Below, piece by piece: positions 22,646 through 32,477 of a DNA stretch of 64,000 nucleotides. The DNA is from Paeniglutamicibacter cryotolerans (GTDB lineage Bacteria > Actinomycetota > Actinomycetes > Actinomycetales > Micrococcaceae): NCBI RefSeq assembly GCF_014190875.1, contig NZ_JACHVS010000002.1, positions 682,001 to 746,000 on the forward strand. The letters are read 5' to 3'. Each line of letters opens with the position of its first letter. The stretch's first letter is position 1. A program made the translations under genes and the position numbers. The notes beneath the pieces are model-generated. The model was not told the DNA's origin, searched no databases, and was given only the letters and a program-made list of their open reading frames with translations.

Positions 22646-23533
22646 TCAGCCGTTCTGCGAATCCAGGAAATCGCGCACGATCTCGGCGGCAACGCCCGGC
22701 TTCTCATAGTGGATCAGGTGCCCGACCCCGTCGATGACGGCCATCGACGCGTCGGGAAACAATGCGCCGAGGTCCTGCTGTGCCGGGATCGAACCGAGTT
22801 CGTCGAGCTCGCCGACGATGAGCCGCACCGGGACGGTGATGGCCGGCGCGTACTCGCGCACCGTCGCGCTGATCGATGCCTCGTAGGCTTCGCGCAGCGT
22901 CGAACGGTCGGCAAAACGGCTGAAGTAGCGGCGGTGCTGGTCCACCACATAGGCGCGGACCTCCTTGTCCCTGGACTTGGTCAGCGCCGCGCTCATGGCA
23001 TCGGTGATCAGCCGCGAACGCAGCAGTCCGTCGCCGAGGCGTGCCGGCAGGGCGGCGCCGGCGCCGTAGTACAGTCCGGCAATCCGCGAAAAGACAGCCT
23101 GCGATCCCTCCAGCGCGGGTTCGCAGATCGGGTTCACCAGCACCAGCGAGGCGAAGCTGCCGGGGTGCGTGGCCAGGTGGCAGGCCGCGACGATGCTGCC
23201 GAACGAGTGGCCCAGCAGCACCGTGTCGCCCGGCAGCTCCAGCTCCCGGCGCAGCGCCTCGATGACGCGGGCGTAACCGGGCACATCGTGGCGTCCACAG
23301 CTGAACGAAGTCGATTCCCCGAAGCCGGGAAGGTCGGGCACGATCACCGTGTACTCGGGAAGCGCCTCGATCAGCAGCGCGAGCCCGTGGTGGTCGCCGC
23401 GGAAACCATGGACCGCGAAGATCGCCCCGCGGGGGCTGTCGGTCGCCGGGTAGGTAAAGCACTTCACCTCTGCCCCGTGGATCCGGTGGAGGGAGCGCAG
23501 GGGGGTGCGGGCGGTGAAGGCTGTTGCTGGCAT
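22646..23533 (-). CDS. Alpha/beta hydrolase
   Basis: The 295-residue protein has the alpha/beta hydrolase core. An oxyanion-hole segment AIFAVHGFRGDHHG lies at about 37-50, the nucleophile elbow GHSFGS at about 108-113, the acid in VGELDELGS and the His in GVGHLIHYE near the end. All three catalytic residues are present. There is no signal peptide. A cap region of about 90 residues (about 140-225) lies between the strands. The substrate is not evident. It runs opposite to priA (convergent) and to glpK (divergent). Confidence 0.85.
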   Translation of the reverse strand: MPATAFTARTPLRSLHRIHGAEVKCFTYPATDSPRGAIFAVHGFRGDHHGLALLIEALPEYTVIVPDLPGFGESTSFSCGRHDVPGYARVIEALRRELELPGDTVLLGHSFGSIVAACHLATHPGSFASLVLVNPICEPALEGSQAVFSRIAGLYYGAGAALPARLGDGLLRSRLITDAMSAALTKSRDKEVRAYVVDQHRRYFSRFADRSTLREAYEASISATVREYAPAITVPVRLIVGELDELGSIPAQQDLGALFPDASMAVIDGVGHLIHYEKPGVAAEIVRDFLDSQNG

Positions 23534-23724
23534 GGAACAAGCCTAGCTCGGAGCAGCAGCCGCGCCAGGGTGCGCCACGGACTCGGATAAGGAGGGCGCG
23601 GCACCGGTGGACCCGGCCCGGGGTGCTGCCCGGATGGGACGACCGGGGACCGGAAGTGCCCTAGACTCGGGCAAAACAATGCGGGGGATCTGCCGAGCCG
23701 GCCGATCGCGAGGGGCGGAGAACC

Positions 23725-25239
23725 ATGGAGCGGTACATCATTGCCATCGACCAGGGCACCACGAGCAGCCGGGCCATCATCTTCGACGCTGCGGCACGCA
23801 TCGTTTCCGTCGGACAGCTGGAACACGAGCAGTACTTTCCACATCCGGGCTGGGTCGAGCACGACCCGGTGCAGATCTGGGAGAACGTGCGCAGGGTGGT
23901 GGGCGCGGCGCTGGCCAAGGCCCAGCTGACCCGTACCGACATCGCCGCGGTCGGGATCACCAACCAGCGCGAGACGGCGATCGTGTGGGACAGGCATACC
24001 GGCGTGCCGGTGCACCGCGCCATCGTCTGGCAGGACACCCGGACCCAGGACGCCGTGGATGCGCTGGCTGCCGACGGGGGAGTGGGGCGCTTCAGGCAGC
24101 AGACGGGGCTGCCGCTGGCTACCTACTTCTCCGCGAGCAAGGTCGCCTGGATCCTGGATCAGGTGCCCGGCGCCCGGGCCCGGGCCGAGGCCGGTGACCT
24201 GCTCTTCGGCACTCCCGATTCCTGGGTGCTCTGGAACCTGACCGGCGGGCCGGGCTCAGGCGTGCACGCCACCGATGTCACCAACGCATCGCGCACGCTG
24301 CTGATGGACCTGGAGACCCTGGACTGGGATGCCGGGCTGCTGGAGCTGTTCGGCATCCCCGCCTCGATGATGCCGGTGATCCGTTCCTCCTCGGAGGTCT
24401 ACGGGAGCGTGCATGCAAGCCAGTTGCTGGCCGGTGTGCCGGTGGCCGGCATCCTGGGGGACCAGCAGGCGGCGACGTTTGGGCAGGCCGCATTCTCCGC
24501 CGGCGGGGCGAAGAACACCTATGGCACCGGCTGCTTCCTGGTGGTGAACACCGGGACGCAGATTGTGCGTTCGAACAACGGGCTGCTGACCACGCTCGCG
24601 TACCGACTGGGTGACGCGGCTCCGGTGTACGCGCTGGAGGGGTCGGTGGCGGTCGCCGGATCGCTGGTGCAGTGGCTGCGTGATTCGCTGGGCATGATCT
24701 CCTCCGCCGCGCAGGTGGAGGAGCTTGCCGCACAGGTTCAGGACAACGGGGGCGTCTACATCGTGCCGGCGTTCTCCGGGCTGTTCGCCCCGTACTGGCG
24801 GCCCGACGCCCGCGGGGTCATCGTCGGGCTCACCCGCTACGCCAACCGCTGCCACATTGCCCGGGCCGCGTTGGAGGCGACGGCCTTCCAGGTCCGGGAG
24901 GTGCTCGATGCCGTCAACGCCGATGCGGGCGTGTCGATGGAAGAGTTGCGCGTGGACGGCGGGATGGTCGCCAACGAGGCGTTGATGCAGTTCCAGGCGG
25001 ACATCCTGGGTGTGCCGGTGATCCGCCCGAAGGTCACCGAAACCACGGCCTTGGGTGCCGCCTATGCGGCGGGTCTTGCCGTGGGCTTCTGGGAGTCGTT
25101 GGAGCAGCTGGGGGAGCAGTGGGAGGAGGAGAAGCGGTGGGAGCCGGCGATGGAGGCGGCCGAGGCGCGGAAGTTGCTGCGGCTGTGGAAAAAAGCGGTC
25201 ACACGGACCTTCGACTGGGTGGACGAGGACGTGCGCTGA
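23725..25239 (+). CDS. glpK: Glycerol kinase
   Basis: GlpK traps glycerol as glycerol 3-phosphate. The 504 residues show both FGGY-kinase domains: [14 protein letters not shown] at about 7-20, [16 protein letters not shown], and the C-terminal [23 protein letters not shown] of the substrate site is in VWQDTRTQ. No glpF or glpD is adjacent, so glycerol entry and oxidation must be encoded elsewhere. A possible -10 TAGACT lies at about 23662. The Shine-Dalgarno region GAGGGGCGGAG precedes the ATG. Confidence 0.97.
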   Translation: MERYIIAIDQGTTSSRAIIFDAAARIVSVGQLEHEQYFPHPGWVEHDPVQIWENVRRVVGAALAKAQLTRTDIAAVGITNQRETAIVWDRHTGVPVHRAIVWQDTRTQDAVDALAADGGVGRFRQQTGLPLATYFSASKVAWILDQVPGARARAEAGDLLFGTPDSWVLWNLTGGPGSGVHATDVTNASRTLLMDLETLDWDAGLLELFGIPASMMPVIRSSSEVYGSVHASQLLAGVPVAGILGDQQAATFGQAAFSAGGAKNTYGTGCFLVVNTGTQIVRSNNGLLTTLAYRLGDAAPVYALEGSVAVAGSLVQWLRDSLGMISSAAQVEELAAQVQDNGGVYIVPAFSGLFAPYWRPDARGVIVGLTRYANRCHIARAALEATAFQVREVLDAVNADAGVSMEELRVDGGMVANEALMQFQADILGVPVIRPKVTETTALGAAYAAGLAVGFWESLEQLGEQWEEEKRWEPAMEAAEARKLLRLWKKAVTRTFDWVDEDVR

Positions 25240-25312
25240 TCCTCGGTCCATGGCGCCTCCGGTGCGGGCCCGGTTCCGCGCGCCAGCACCCCGGCCGGGC
25301 GGTGCCGTGCTG

Positions 25313-25318
25313 TAGACT
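25313..25318 (+). promoter_or_regulatory. -10 element (TAGACT) for the leuS leader transcript
   Basis: TAGACT ends 6 bases before the ATG of the leader peptide at 25325. That is the spacing of a leaderless transcript that starts at or next to the ATG. No clear -35 hexamer is visible in the GC-rich sequence upstream. Confidence 0.6.
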
Positions 25319-25324
25319 GACGCC

Positions 25325-25351
25325 ATGAGTAAGATGATGTTGCTACCGTAG
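25325..25351 (+). CDS. Putative leuS leader peptide (MSKMMLLP)
   Basis: An 8-codon frame ends in two consecutive Leu codons, TTG and CTA (25340-25345), followed by Pro and TAG. It lies directly before a 24-base hairpin and an intrinsic terminator in the leader of leuS. CTA is a rare codon in this GC-rich genome, which would make translation sensitive to leucyl-tRNA supply. There is no Shine-Dalgarno, consistent with a leaderless start. Attenuators with leader peptides before leuS have been predicted in some Streptomyces; finding one here is by analogy. Confidence 0.65.
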   Translation: MSKMMLLP

Positions 25352-25399
25352 CCGTGCGGGTAAACCCGTACGGCAGCCCCTTGCATGCAAGGGGCTTTT
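25351..25399 (+). terminator. leuS attenuator: hairpin plus intrinsic terminator
   Basis: An 11-bp stem (25351-25361 with 25364-25374, one G-T pair) begins in the stop codon of the leader peptide. Next comes a perfect 10-bp terminator stem (25375-25384 with 25387-25396) ending in TTTT. The leader codons 25342-25350 can instead pair with 25369-25377 (8 of 9), which would disturb both stems. It could also serve as the end of the glpK transcript. No obvious classical antiterminator pairing of the right arm was found. Confidence 0.75.
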
Positions 25400-25499
25400 G
25401 TGTGTCCGGAACCTCTTCGATGGAGCCGGATGCATGCAGGAGCAATAGCGGGGCCACGGCACCGCATCCCAGCTGACCACGAAGAAGGCGAAACTACAC

Positions 25500-27998
25500 G
25501 TGAGCACCCAGCCCACCGGCGAAGAAACCACCGAATCGACCTACGGCTTCCGCGAGATGGAAGCCAAATGGGCCCCGGTGTGGGATGACCTAGGCGTATT
25601 TACCCCGAAGGACGACGGGTCAGCCGAGCGCCGCTACGTGCTGGACATGTTCCCGTACCCCTCCGGCGACCTGCACATGGGCCATGCGGAGGCGTTTGCC
25701 ATGGGAGATGTCATCTCGCGCTACTGGCGCCAGTGCGGCTACGACGTGATGCACCCGATCGGTTGGGATTCCTTCGGCCTGCCCGCCGAAAACGCTGCCA
25801 TCAAGCGCAACGCACACCCCTCGGAGTGGACCTACGCGAACATCGAGACGCAGGCCGCCAGTTTCAAGCGCTACGCGATCTCCGCCGACTGGTCCCGCCG
25901 GATCCATACCTCGGACCCGGAGTACTACCGCTGGACCCAGTGGCTGTTCACCCGCTTCTACGAAAAGGGCCTGGCCTACCGCAAGGACCACCCGGTCAAC
26001 TGGTGTCCGAACGACCAGACGGTGCTGGCAAATGAACAGGTAGTCAACGGCGCCTGCGAACGCTGCGGCACCATGGTCACCAAGAAGTCGCTGAACCAGT
26101 GGTACTTCAAGATCACCGACTACGCCGACCGCCTGCTTGATGACATGGACGCGCTGCACGGTCACTGGCCCGAGCGCGTGCTGGCCATGCAGAAGAACTG
26201 GATCGGCCGTTCCGAGGGTGCCCACGTCGACTTCGTGATCGAGGCCGCCGGCGCGCAGCCGGCCCACAAGACCACCGTCTTCACCACCCGTCCGGACACC
26301 CTGTACGGGGCCACCTTCTTCGTGGTCGCAGCCGATGCGGCACTGGCTAACGAGCTGGTCACCGACGAGCACCGCGTGGCGCTGGAGGAATACCAGGAGC
26401 GGGTCAAGGCGCTGAGCGAGATCGAGCGCCAGTCCACCGAACGTGAAAAGACCGGCGTCTTCACCGGTCGTTATGCGATCAACCCGCTCAACGGCGAGAA
26501 GCTGGCGGTGTGGGCCGCGGACTACGTGCTGGCAGACTACGGCACCGGTGCGATCATGGCCGTGCCCGCGCACGACCAGCGCGACCTGGACTTCGCGCGG
26601 ACCTTCGGCCTGCCGATCCGCGTGGTGCTGGACACCGGCCTGGAGGACCCGGCGGAAACCGGCGTCGCGGCCGTCGGGGAGGGCACCCTGGTGAACTCCG
26701 GCGAGCTGGACGGCCTGCCCAAGGCCGAGGGCATTGCCCGCGCCATCGAAATCGTTCAGGCGGCCGGCACCGGCGAGCACTTCGTGAATTTCCGCCTGCG
26801 CGACTGGCTGCTGTCCCGCCAGCGCTTCTGGGGCACGCCGATCCCGATCATCCACTGCGGTGAATGCGGCGAGGTCCCGGTCCCCGATGACCAGCTGCCG
26901 GTGCGCCTGCCCGATAACCTGCGCGGCGAGGACCTGTCCCCGAAGGGCACCTCTCCGCTGGCCGCTGCCAGCGACTGGGTCAATGTCCCCTGCCCGACGT
27001 GTGGTTCGCCGGCCAAGCGCGACACCGACACCATGGACACGTTCGTCGACTCCTCCTGGTACTTCCTGCGCTTCGTGTCCCCGGATTACACGCAGGGCCC
27101 GTTCGACCCGCAGGCGGCCAAGAACTGGATGCCCGTTGGGCAGTACGTCGGCGGCGTCGAGCACGCCATCCTGCACCTGCTCTACTCGCGCTTCTTCACC
27201 AAGGTCATCCACGACCTGGGCCTGATCGACTTCGACGAGCCGTTCTCCGCACTGCTGAACCAGGGCCAGGTGCTCAACGGCGGCAAGGCCATGAGCAAGT
27301 CGCTGGGCAACGGCGTGGACCTGGGCCAGCAGCTGGACAAGTACGGCGTGGATGCCATCCGCTTGACCATGATCTTCGCCTCCCCGCCGGAGGACGACGT
27401 GGACTGGGCCGATGTCTCCCCGGGCGGTTCATCCAAGTTCCTGGCCCGTGCCTGGCGCGTCGCCTCCGACGTGGCATCGGAGCCCGGCGTGGATCCGGCC
27501 ACCGGTGACAAGGCCCTGCGCCAGGTCACCCACCGCGCCGTGCACGAGTCCCGCGCGCTGCTGGAGTCCGGCAAGTTCAACGTCGTGGTTGCCAAGACCA
27601 TGGAGCTGGTCAACGCGACCCGCAAGGTGATTGATTCGGGGGCCGGCGCAGCCGATCCGGCGGTCCGCGAGGCGGCCGAGGCCACCGCGGTGATCCTCTC
27701 GCTGTTCGCCCCGTACACCGCGGAGGACATGTGGGCGCTGCTGGGCCACGAGCCCTCCGTCGCCAACGCCGGCTGGCCGATTGTCGAGGAGTCGCTGCTG
27801 GTCGATGACATGGTCACCGCAGTGGTCCAGATCAAGGGCAAGCTGCGTGCGCGCCTTGAGGTTGCAGCCGACATCTCCGAAGAGGAGCTGCGCGAGGCAG
27901 CGCTGAACCATGAAACCATCGTGCGCCTGCTCGATGGCGGTGAGATCCGCACGGTGATCGTACGCGCTCCGAAGCTCGTGAACATCGTTCCGGCTTAG
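25500..27998 (+). CDS. leuS: Leucyl-tRNA synthetase
   Basis: LeuS charges tRNA-Leu. The 832 residues are a normal bacterial length. The class I signatures are HMGH (about 59-62, in [14 protein letters not shown]) and KAMSKS (about 596-601). The CP1 editing domain between them has [16 protein letters not shown], the conserved T-rich editing region, with the following Asp in [12 protein letters not shown]. The start is GTG at 25500 with a weak GAAGG upstream. Its transcript probably passes through the leader attenuator 100 bases upstream, because no promoter is visible between them. Confidence 0.97.
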   Translation: MSTQPTGEETTESTYGFREMEAKWAPVWDDLGVFTPKDDGSAERRYVLDMFPYPSGDLHMGHAEAFAMGDVISRYWRQCGYDVMHPIGWDSFGLPAENAAIKRNAHPSEWTYANIETQAASFKRYAISADWSRRIHTSDPEYYRWTQWLFTRFYEKGLAYRKDHPVNWCPNDQTVLANEQVVNGACERCGTMVTKKSLNQWYFKITDYADRLLDDMDALHGHWPERVLAMQKNWIGRSEGAHVDFVIEAAGAQPAHKTTVFTTRPDTLYGATFFVVAADAALANELVTDEHRVALEEYQERVKALSEIERQSTEREKTGVFTGRYAINPLNGEKLAVWAADYVLADYGTGAIMAVPAHDQRDLDFARTFGLPIRVVLDTGLEDPAETGVAAVGEGTLVNSGELDGLPKAEGIARAIEIVQAAGTGEHFVNFRLRDWLLSRQRFWGTPIPIIHCGECGEVPVPDDQLPVRLPDNLRGEDLSPKGTSPLAAASDWVNVPCPTCGSPAKRDTDTMDTFVDSSWYFLRFVSPDYTQGPFDPQAAKNWMPVGQYVGGVEHAILHLLYSRFFTKVIHDLGLIDFDEPFSALLNQGQVLNGGKAMSKSLGNGVDLGQQLDKYGVDAIRLTMIFASPPEDDVDWADVSPGGSSKFLARAWRVASDVASEPGVDPATGDKALRQVTHRAVHESRALLESGKFNVVVAKTMELVNATRKVIDSGAGAADPAVREAAEATAVILSLFAPYTAEDMWALLGHEPSVANAGWPIVEESLLVDDMVTAVVQIKGKLRARLEVAADISEEELREAALNHETIVRLLDGGEIRTVIVRAPKLVNIVPA

Positions 27999-28030
27999 CT
28001 CCCGGCCGCTAAAGGTGCGATGATCTACCG

Positions 28031-29014
28031 ATGAGTGAACCCCGCAGCCCCGTCCACACCGATCGGCGTGATCGCCGCCCGGCCTGGAAGGGGCTGTTGG
28101 CTTCCCGCCGCAAGGCAGCCGGCGCCGTACCCGTCCCCGCGATCGGCATCGTCACGGATTCGGCGGCAGCACTTCCCGCAGCCTGGGTCCGGGCCCATGC
28201 ATCGGTGCTGCGCAGCGTGCCGATGCCGGTGATGATCGACGGCAACATCTACGTCGAGGGAACCGACGACGTGCAAACCGCGTTGGCGCTGGGCCTGGCC
28301 ATGGGCAAGACGGTGCAGACCTCTCGCCCCGCCCCGGGCCAGCTGCTGCGCGCCTACACCGAACTAGCCGAGGCCGGCGTGGCCCACATCGTCTCCGTCC
28401 ACCTCTCGGCCAAGCTCTCGGGTACGGTGGATGCCGCACGTCTGGCGGCGGAGCAGTCACCGGTTCCGGTGACCGTGGTCGATTCGCGCACCGTGGCACT
28501 GGCACAGGGCTTTGCCGTGATGAAGATGGTCGATGCAGCGGAGTCCGGGGCCGGCCTGGCCACCATCACGGCGTTGGCGCAGACCGCGGAAAGCAACTCC
28601 ATCTTCTTTACCGTGCCGTCGTTGGACCAGCTGCGCCGCGGCGGACGGATCGGCGCTGCCGCCGGGATGATCGGCACGCTGCTCGCCGTCAAGCCCATCC
28701 TGACCATGTCCGGAGGCCAAGTCATCGTCCAGGAGAAGGTCAGGACGCATCCGCGCGCGCTGGCCCGGCTGGTGGCGTTGGCCCGCGCAGAGGCTGCGGC
28801 GCGCGGCCCCGGGGCATCCTTGGCCGTGCATTATTTCGGGAACCTTGACCAGGCGCTGGAGATCGTCGCCGAACTCGGCGGGGCATCGGCCGAGGCGGTT
28901 TTTGCACAGCCCGTACCCGCCGTGCTCGCTGCACACACCGGTGCCGGCGTGCTGGCGGTGGCCATCACCTCCGGCGCCGAACCGGTAACCGTCCCCACCA
29001 GTCCGGTCGACTGA
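28031..29014 (+). CDS. DegV-family fatty-acid-binding protein
   Basis: DegV proteins bind a fatty acid; in Firmicutes, homologues (FakB) present it to a kinase. The 327-residue protein has the N-terminal DegV motif IGIVTDSAAALPAAW (about 38-52), the HIVSVHLSAKLSGTVDAARLAA segment, and TVPSLDQLRRGGRIG with the conserved Arg-Arg-Gly-Gly. A basic N-terminal extension of about 36 residues precedes the domain. It follows leuS by 32 bases and is likely cotranscribed. It is upstream of comEA, a position seen in other Micrococcaceae. Confidence 0.92.
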   Translation: MSEPRSPVHTDRRDRRPAWKGLLASRRKAAGAVPVPAIGIVTDSAAALPAAWVRAHASVLRSVPMPVMIDGNIYVEGTDDVQTALALGLAMGKTVQTSRPAPGQLLRAYTELAEAGVAHIVSVHLSAKLSGTVDAARLAAEQSPVPVTVVDSRTVALAQGFAVMKMVDAAESGAGLATITALAQTAESNSIFFTVPSLDQLRRGGRIGAAAGMIGTLLAVKPILTMSGGQVIVQEKVRTHPRALARLVALARAEAAARGPGASLAVHYFGNLDQALEIVAELGGASAEAVFAQPVPAVLAAHTGAGVLAVAITSGAEPVTVPTSPVD

Positions 29015-29170
29015 CGGCAGCGCCCGTTCCACCGCTGCCATCGGCCACGCCGTAGCCTCCTGCGCTGGCGCAGATGAGCGGGAGCAGCGCTGTGGCCGGA
29101 GGTCCAGGACCTTGCCGGTTATCCACATGCCGGCGACGCGGTGCTCCGCCCGGGTTCACACCGGCGTGCA

Positions 29171-29962
29171 ATGTCTTCCATGGGTCGACACCATTGGGAG
29201 CAAAACCAGGGTCAGTTCGACGGGGAGGAGCCCGTCGGCCGCTTCAGGCTGCTGCTGGGACGCGGCGCGCTGATCTGCGTGGTGCTCGCCGTCTTGGCCT
29301 GGCTGAGTACATCATTGCTGCTGTCCCCGCGGGGAGGTGGGCTCGAACCCCTCGCCGAGGTCCCCCTTGCCGGCACGCTGCCGCTCTTGCCGCAGGCACC
29401 CCCGGGAGCCGTCCCGTCCACCCGGGCTTCCACCGGCCAAGCCGGAGCCTCAGGCGCCCTGGACCCCAGCTTGAGGGAGGACGTTCCGGCCCCGACGCCA
29501 TCGACGGACTTGCTGGTCATCCACGTGGCCGGAGCAGTCAGGGATCCGGGCATCTACAAGCTTCCCTCCGGTGCGCGGGCGTATGAGGCAATCGAGGCCG
29601 CCGGAGGCCTGGACAAGGATGCCGATGCCTCCTCGCTGAACTTGGCGGCACTGGTGCAGGACGCCACCCGGCTCTATGTGCCGCGAAAAGGCGAACAGCC
29701 CGGCCTCCAGCCACCGGGAACCGGTCCCGGCATTTCGCAGGCCCCGCCCGGATCCGGGGAACCCGATGCGAAGATCAACGTGAACACGGCCGATGCGGCG
29801 GCGCTGCAGGAGCTTCCGGGCATCGGCCCAGCGCTGGCTGCAAACATCATCGACTTCCGCAGCGCCAACGGGCCCTTCTCCTCAGTTGCAGACCTCGATG
29901 CCGTCAGCGGGATCGGCCCGGTCATGCTCAAACGGCTCGAACCACTGGTCGGCTTCCGATGA
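29171..29962 (+). CDS. comEA: Competence DNA-binding protein ComEA
   Basis: ComEA binds double-stranded DNA at the cell surface for uptake. From the ATG at 29171 the protein is 263 residues. It has one N-terminal span (about 31-50) after a short cytoplasmic part, a Pro-rich linker, an SLBB domain (about 115-175, VIHVAGAVRDPGIYKLPSG) and a double helix-hairpin-helix domain (about 200-262, INVNTADAAALQELPGIGPA). In-frame GTG at 29141 and ATG at 29180 are other possible starts; none has a good Shine-Dalgarno. It overlaps comEC by four bases. Confidence 0.92.
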   Translation: MSSMGRHHWEQNQGQFDGEEPVGRFRLLLGRGALICVVLAVLAWLSTSLLLSPRGGGLEPLAEVPLAGTLPLLPQAPPGAVPSTRASTGQAGASGALDPSLREDVPAPTPSTDLLVIHVAGAVRDPGIYKLPSGARAYEAIEAAGGLDKDADASSLNLAALVQDATRLYVPRKGEQPGLQPPGTGPGISQAPPGSGEPDAKINVNTADAAALQELPGIGPALAANIIDFRSANGPFSSVADLDAVSGIGPVMLKRLEPLVGFR

Positions 29963-32442
29963 ACCTGCATACCCGGGCTGCGAAGCGGTTCCGCCCGTGG
30001 ATCATGCCCGAACCGGTCCCGGGTGACGAGGTGGACCATGTCCGGATCGATTTGCGGGCGGCCTGGGCACTGGCCGGGGCTTGGTGGGCTGCCCTGGGGC
30101 TGATCGGCCTCGGGCGCTCCGAACAGATCGTTGCGTCACTGGCAGCCCTGACCGCAAGTTCCCTGATCGCGTTCCGGATCAGCTGGCACCCAGCCCCCCT
30201 GGCCGGACGGCCGGGGTGGGGCGCCGCGCTGGTCTCGAGCATCGGACTGGCATTGGCAGGTGCAGCCCTTGTCGGTTGTTCGCTGGTGATTAACCACCCG
30301 CCGGCGCAGGAGCAGCTGCTCGCCTCCGCTGCCGGGCAGAAGTCAACGATTCGCGTGCAGCTGCTCCTGCTTGAGCCGCCGCGTCCAATGGCCTTGGGGC
30401 AGGGATTCGGCGAGGACCGGACGCGTGCGCCCGGCCTGCTGGCAGCCGCACGCGTCCAGGCGGTGATGGTCGGTGGCCTCTGGGAGCCTTCCGACGCCCG
30501 GGTGAACCTCACCTGGCAACCGACCGCCGGCGCTGGTACGGCTTCACCGGGGGAAGCGGGTGAAATCAAGCGGGTACTGGTCCGCGTTTCGCCAGCTGAC
30601 CGCGGCGACAGGGCCGGCTGGTGGCTGCGTGCCAAAACGCCGCCGGAGGACATCGGCCGTGTTGCGGGGAACGGCATCACCCAGGCAGCCGGATCATTGC
30701 GCCGCGGCTTCGTGGAGCGCGGCGCCGTGCTGCCACAGCCGGCGCGGGCACTGCTGCCCGGGATGGTGATGGGGGACCGCAGTGGGCAAGACGAGGAGCT
30801 GACAATGGCGATGAAGACCGCGGGGCTGGCACACCTGACAGCCGTCAGTGGGGCGAACTGCGTGATGATCTGCGGCGCGGTGGTCTGGTTGGTGCGGCTC
30901 GCCCGGGCCAACCGCACGCTGTCCTGGCTGGCGGGACTGGGCGCATTGGCCGGATTCGTGGTGTTGGTGGGTCCGGAACCCAGCGTGCTACGGGCAGCGG
31001 TCATGGGCGCCATCGCCTCGGCGTCGTTGTATGCCGGGCGCGGGGCCCACGCACTGCCCGCCCTCGCATGGGCGATGACGTTGTTGCTGGCGTACGATCC
31101 GTGGCTGGCCGGGGACTACGCGTTCCAACTCTCCGGGTTGGCCACTGCCGGCATCGTGCTGATGGGCCGGCCGCTGTCCGTCCGGCTGCGCGCCCACCTG
31201 CCAGCGTGGTTGGCCGACGGCGTGGCCATCGCCACCGCCGCGCAGCTGGCGTGCCTGCCCGTGGTACTGATGCTCGGCGGCGGATTCCCGCTCTACGCCG
31301 TGCCGGCCAACATCCTCGTGGCCCTGCTGATCCCGTGGATCACCGTCGCCGGCACCACGGCACTTCTCTTTGGCGGCGTCTTACCGGCACTGGCCATGCC
31401 GCTGACCTGGGCCTCCGGGCTGCCGGCCGGACTGGTCGGACTGCTTGGCTCCTGGATCGCCGGGCTGCCCGGAGCATCGCGGCCGTGGCCGCCCGGACCG
31501 GCCGGCCCCATCACAGCCTGGGTGCTGTGTGCGCTGATGCTGATTTCCATGCTGGGTCCGCGGGCAGAGGGTGCCCGCGGGGCTCATCTGGTCCGCCTAG
31601 CTCCCGTCCTCGCCGCCGGCCTGCTGGCCGGGACGCTGTTCCCGCTCGGATTGCTGTTCCCGGTGCGTACCGGAGCCTGGGTGGTCGCCGCCTGCGACGT
31701 CGGTCAGGGAGATGCGATAGTGGTCAATTCGGGATCCGGGCATGGGGTACTGATCGATGCCGGCCCTGATCCCGACGCCATCGACTACTGCCTCTTAGGG
31801 CTGGGTGTCGGCGTACTCGATGCCGTGTTCATCACGCACCTGCATGCCGATCACACCGATGGCCTGCCCGGGGCGCTTTCCGGACGCACAACGGGCGCCC
31901 TGTACTATTCCACCGCCAAGGCTGGCGCCACGCCGCGCGGACACCCCGACGCCGACCTATTGGCCCCCGGGGCCACGGGGCGTGCTGGACCGGTCTCCTG
32001 GGAGGTGCTTGGCCCCGTGGGTAAAGCCGCACCCGATGCCGAGAATGAGGCATCGTTGGTGATCAGGTTCACTATCGCTGGCACGGGTGCCGGAGAGCGG
32101 CAGCTGACGCTTCTCGAAACCGGGGACCTGGAGGAGGCGGCCATGGCGCGGGTACTCGAGACCGGTGCCATCGGACCGGTGGACATCCTGAAGGTCTCCC
32201 ACCACGGTGCGGCAAACGGGGGAGTGGGCGTGATCGATGCCGGCTCCCCGTCGGTGGCGCTGATTTCCGTCGGGTCCGGTAATACCTACGGGCATCCTCA
32301 CCAGCGAATCACCGAGGCGCTGGCCCAACGCGGAGTGCCTTCCTACCGGACGGACACCGCCGGAACCATCCTGGTTTCCCGTGACGGTTCGGACCTGCGC
32401 GTGACCGGCTGGAAGGGGTGGCAACAGGGCCCGGGCCGATAG
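29959..32442 (+). CDS. comEC: ComEC/Rec2 DNA-uptake channel protein
   Basis: ComEC forms the channel that carries single-stranded DNA across the membrane. The 827 residues have several N-terminal spans, a periplasmic domain, the Competence domain of many spans (about 270-520, with HLTAVSGANCVMICGA), and a C-terminal metallo-beta-lactamase-like domain (from about 575) with HLHADHTDG at about 627. The start overlaps comEA (ATGA). Both genes look intact, so natural transformation machinery may be present; type IV pilus genes are not in the window. Confidence 0.93.
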   Translation: MNLHTRAAKRFRPWIMPEPVPGDEVDHVRIDLRAAWALAGAWWAALGLIGLGRSEQIVASLAALTASSLIAFRISWHPAPLAGRPGWGAALVSSIGLALAGAALVGCSLVINHPPAQEQLLASAAGQKSTIRVQLLLLEPPRPMALGQGFGEDRTRAPGLLAAARVQAVMVGGLWEPSDARVNLTWQPTAGAGTASPGEAGEIKRVLVRVSPADRGDRAGWWLRAKTPPEDIGRVAGNGITQAAGSLRRGFVERGAVLPQPARALLPGMVMGDRSGQDEELTMAMKTAGLAHLTAVSGANCVMICGAVVWLVRLARANRTLSWLAGLGALAGFVVLVGPEPSVLRAAVMGAIASASLYAGRGAHALPALAWAMTLLLAYDPWLAGDYAFQLSGLATAGIVLMGRPLSVRLRAHLPAWLADGVAIATAAQLACLPVVLMLGGGFPLYAVPANILVALLIPWITVAGTTALLFGGVLPALAMPLTWASGLPAGLVGLLGSWIAGLPGASRPWPPGPAGPITAWVLCALMLISMLGPRAEGARGAHLVRLAPVLAAGLLAGTLFPLGLLFPVRTGAWVVAACDVGQGDAIVVNSGSGHGVLIDAGPDPDAIDYCLLGLGVGVLDAVFITHLHADHTDGLPGALSGRTTGALYYSTAKAGATPRGHPDADLLAPGATGRAGPVSWEVLGPVGKAAPDAENEASLVIRFTIAGTGAGERQLTLLETGDLEEAAMARVLETGAIGPVDILKVSHHGAANGGVGVIDAGSPSVALISVGSGNTYGHPHQRITEALAQRGVPSYRTDTAGTILVSRDGSDLRVTGWKGWQQGPGR

Positions 32443-32477
32443 GATGGACACAGAGCTTTTCACACCTGGAGGAATAC

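Noticed and set aside
25375..25399. The leuS leader hairpin as a plain glpK terminator only
   Set aside because: It could serve glpK too, but the -10, the leader peptide with Leu-Leu and the absence of another leuS promoter make an attenuator the better reading. Kept as an alternative in the entry.
25240..25499. A tRNA gene or T-box upstream of leuS
   Set aside because: No cloverleaf with a GGTTCRA arm and no T-box or Stem I specifier pattern could be made; the small-peptide and terminator layout explains the region better.
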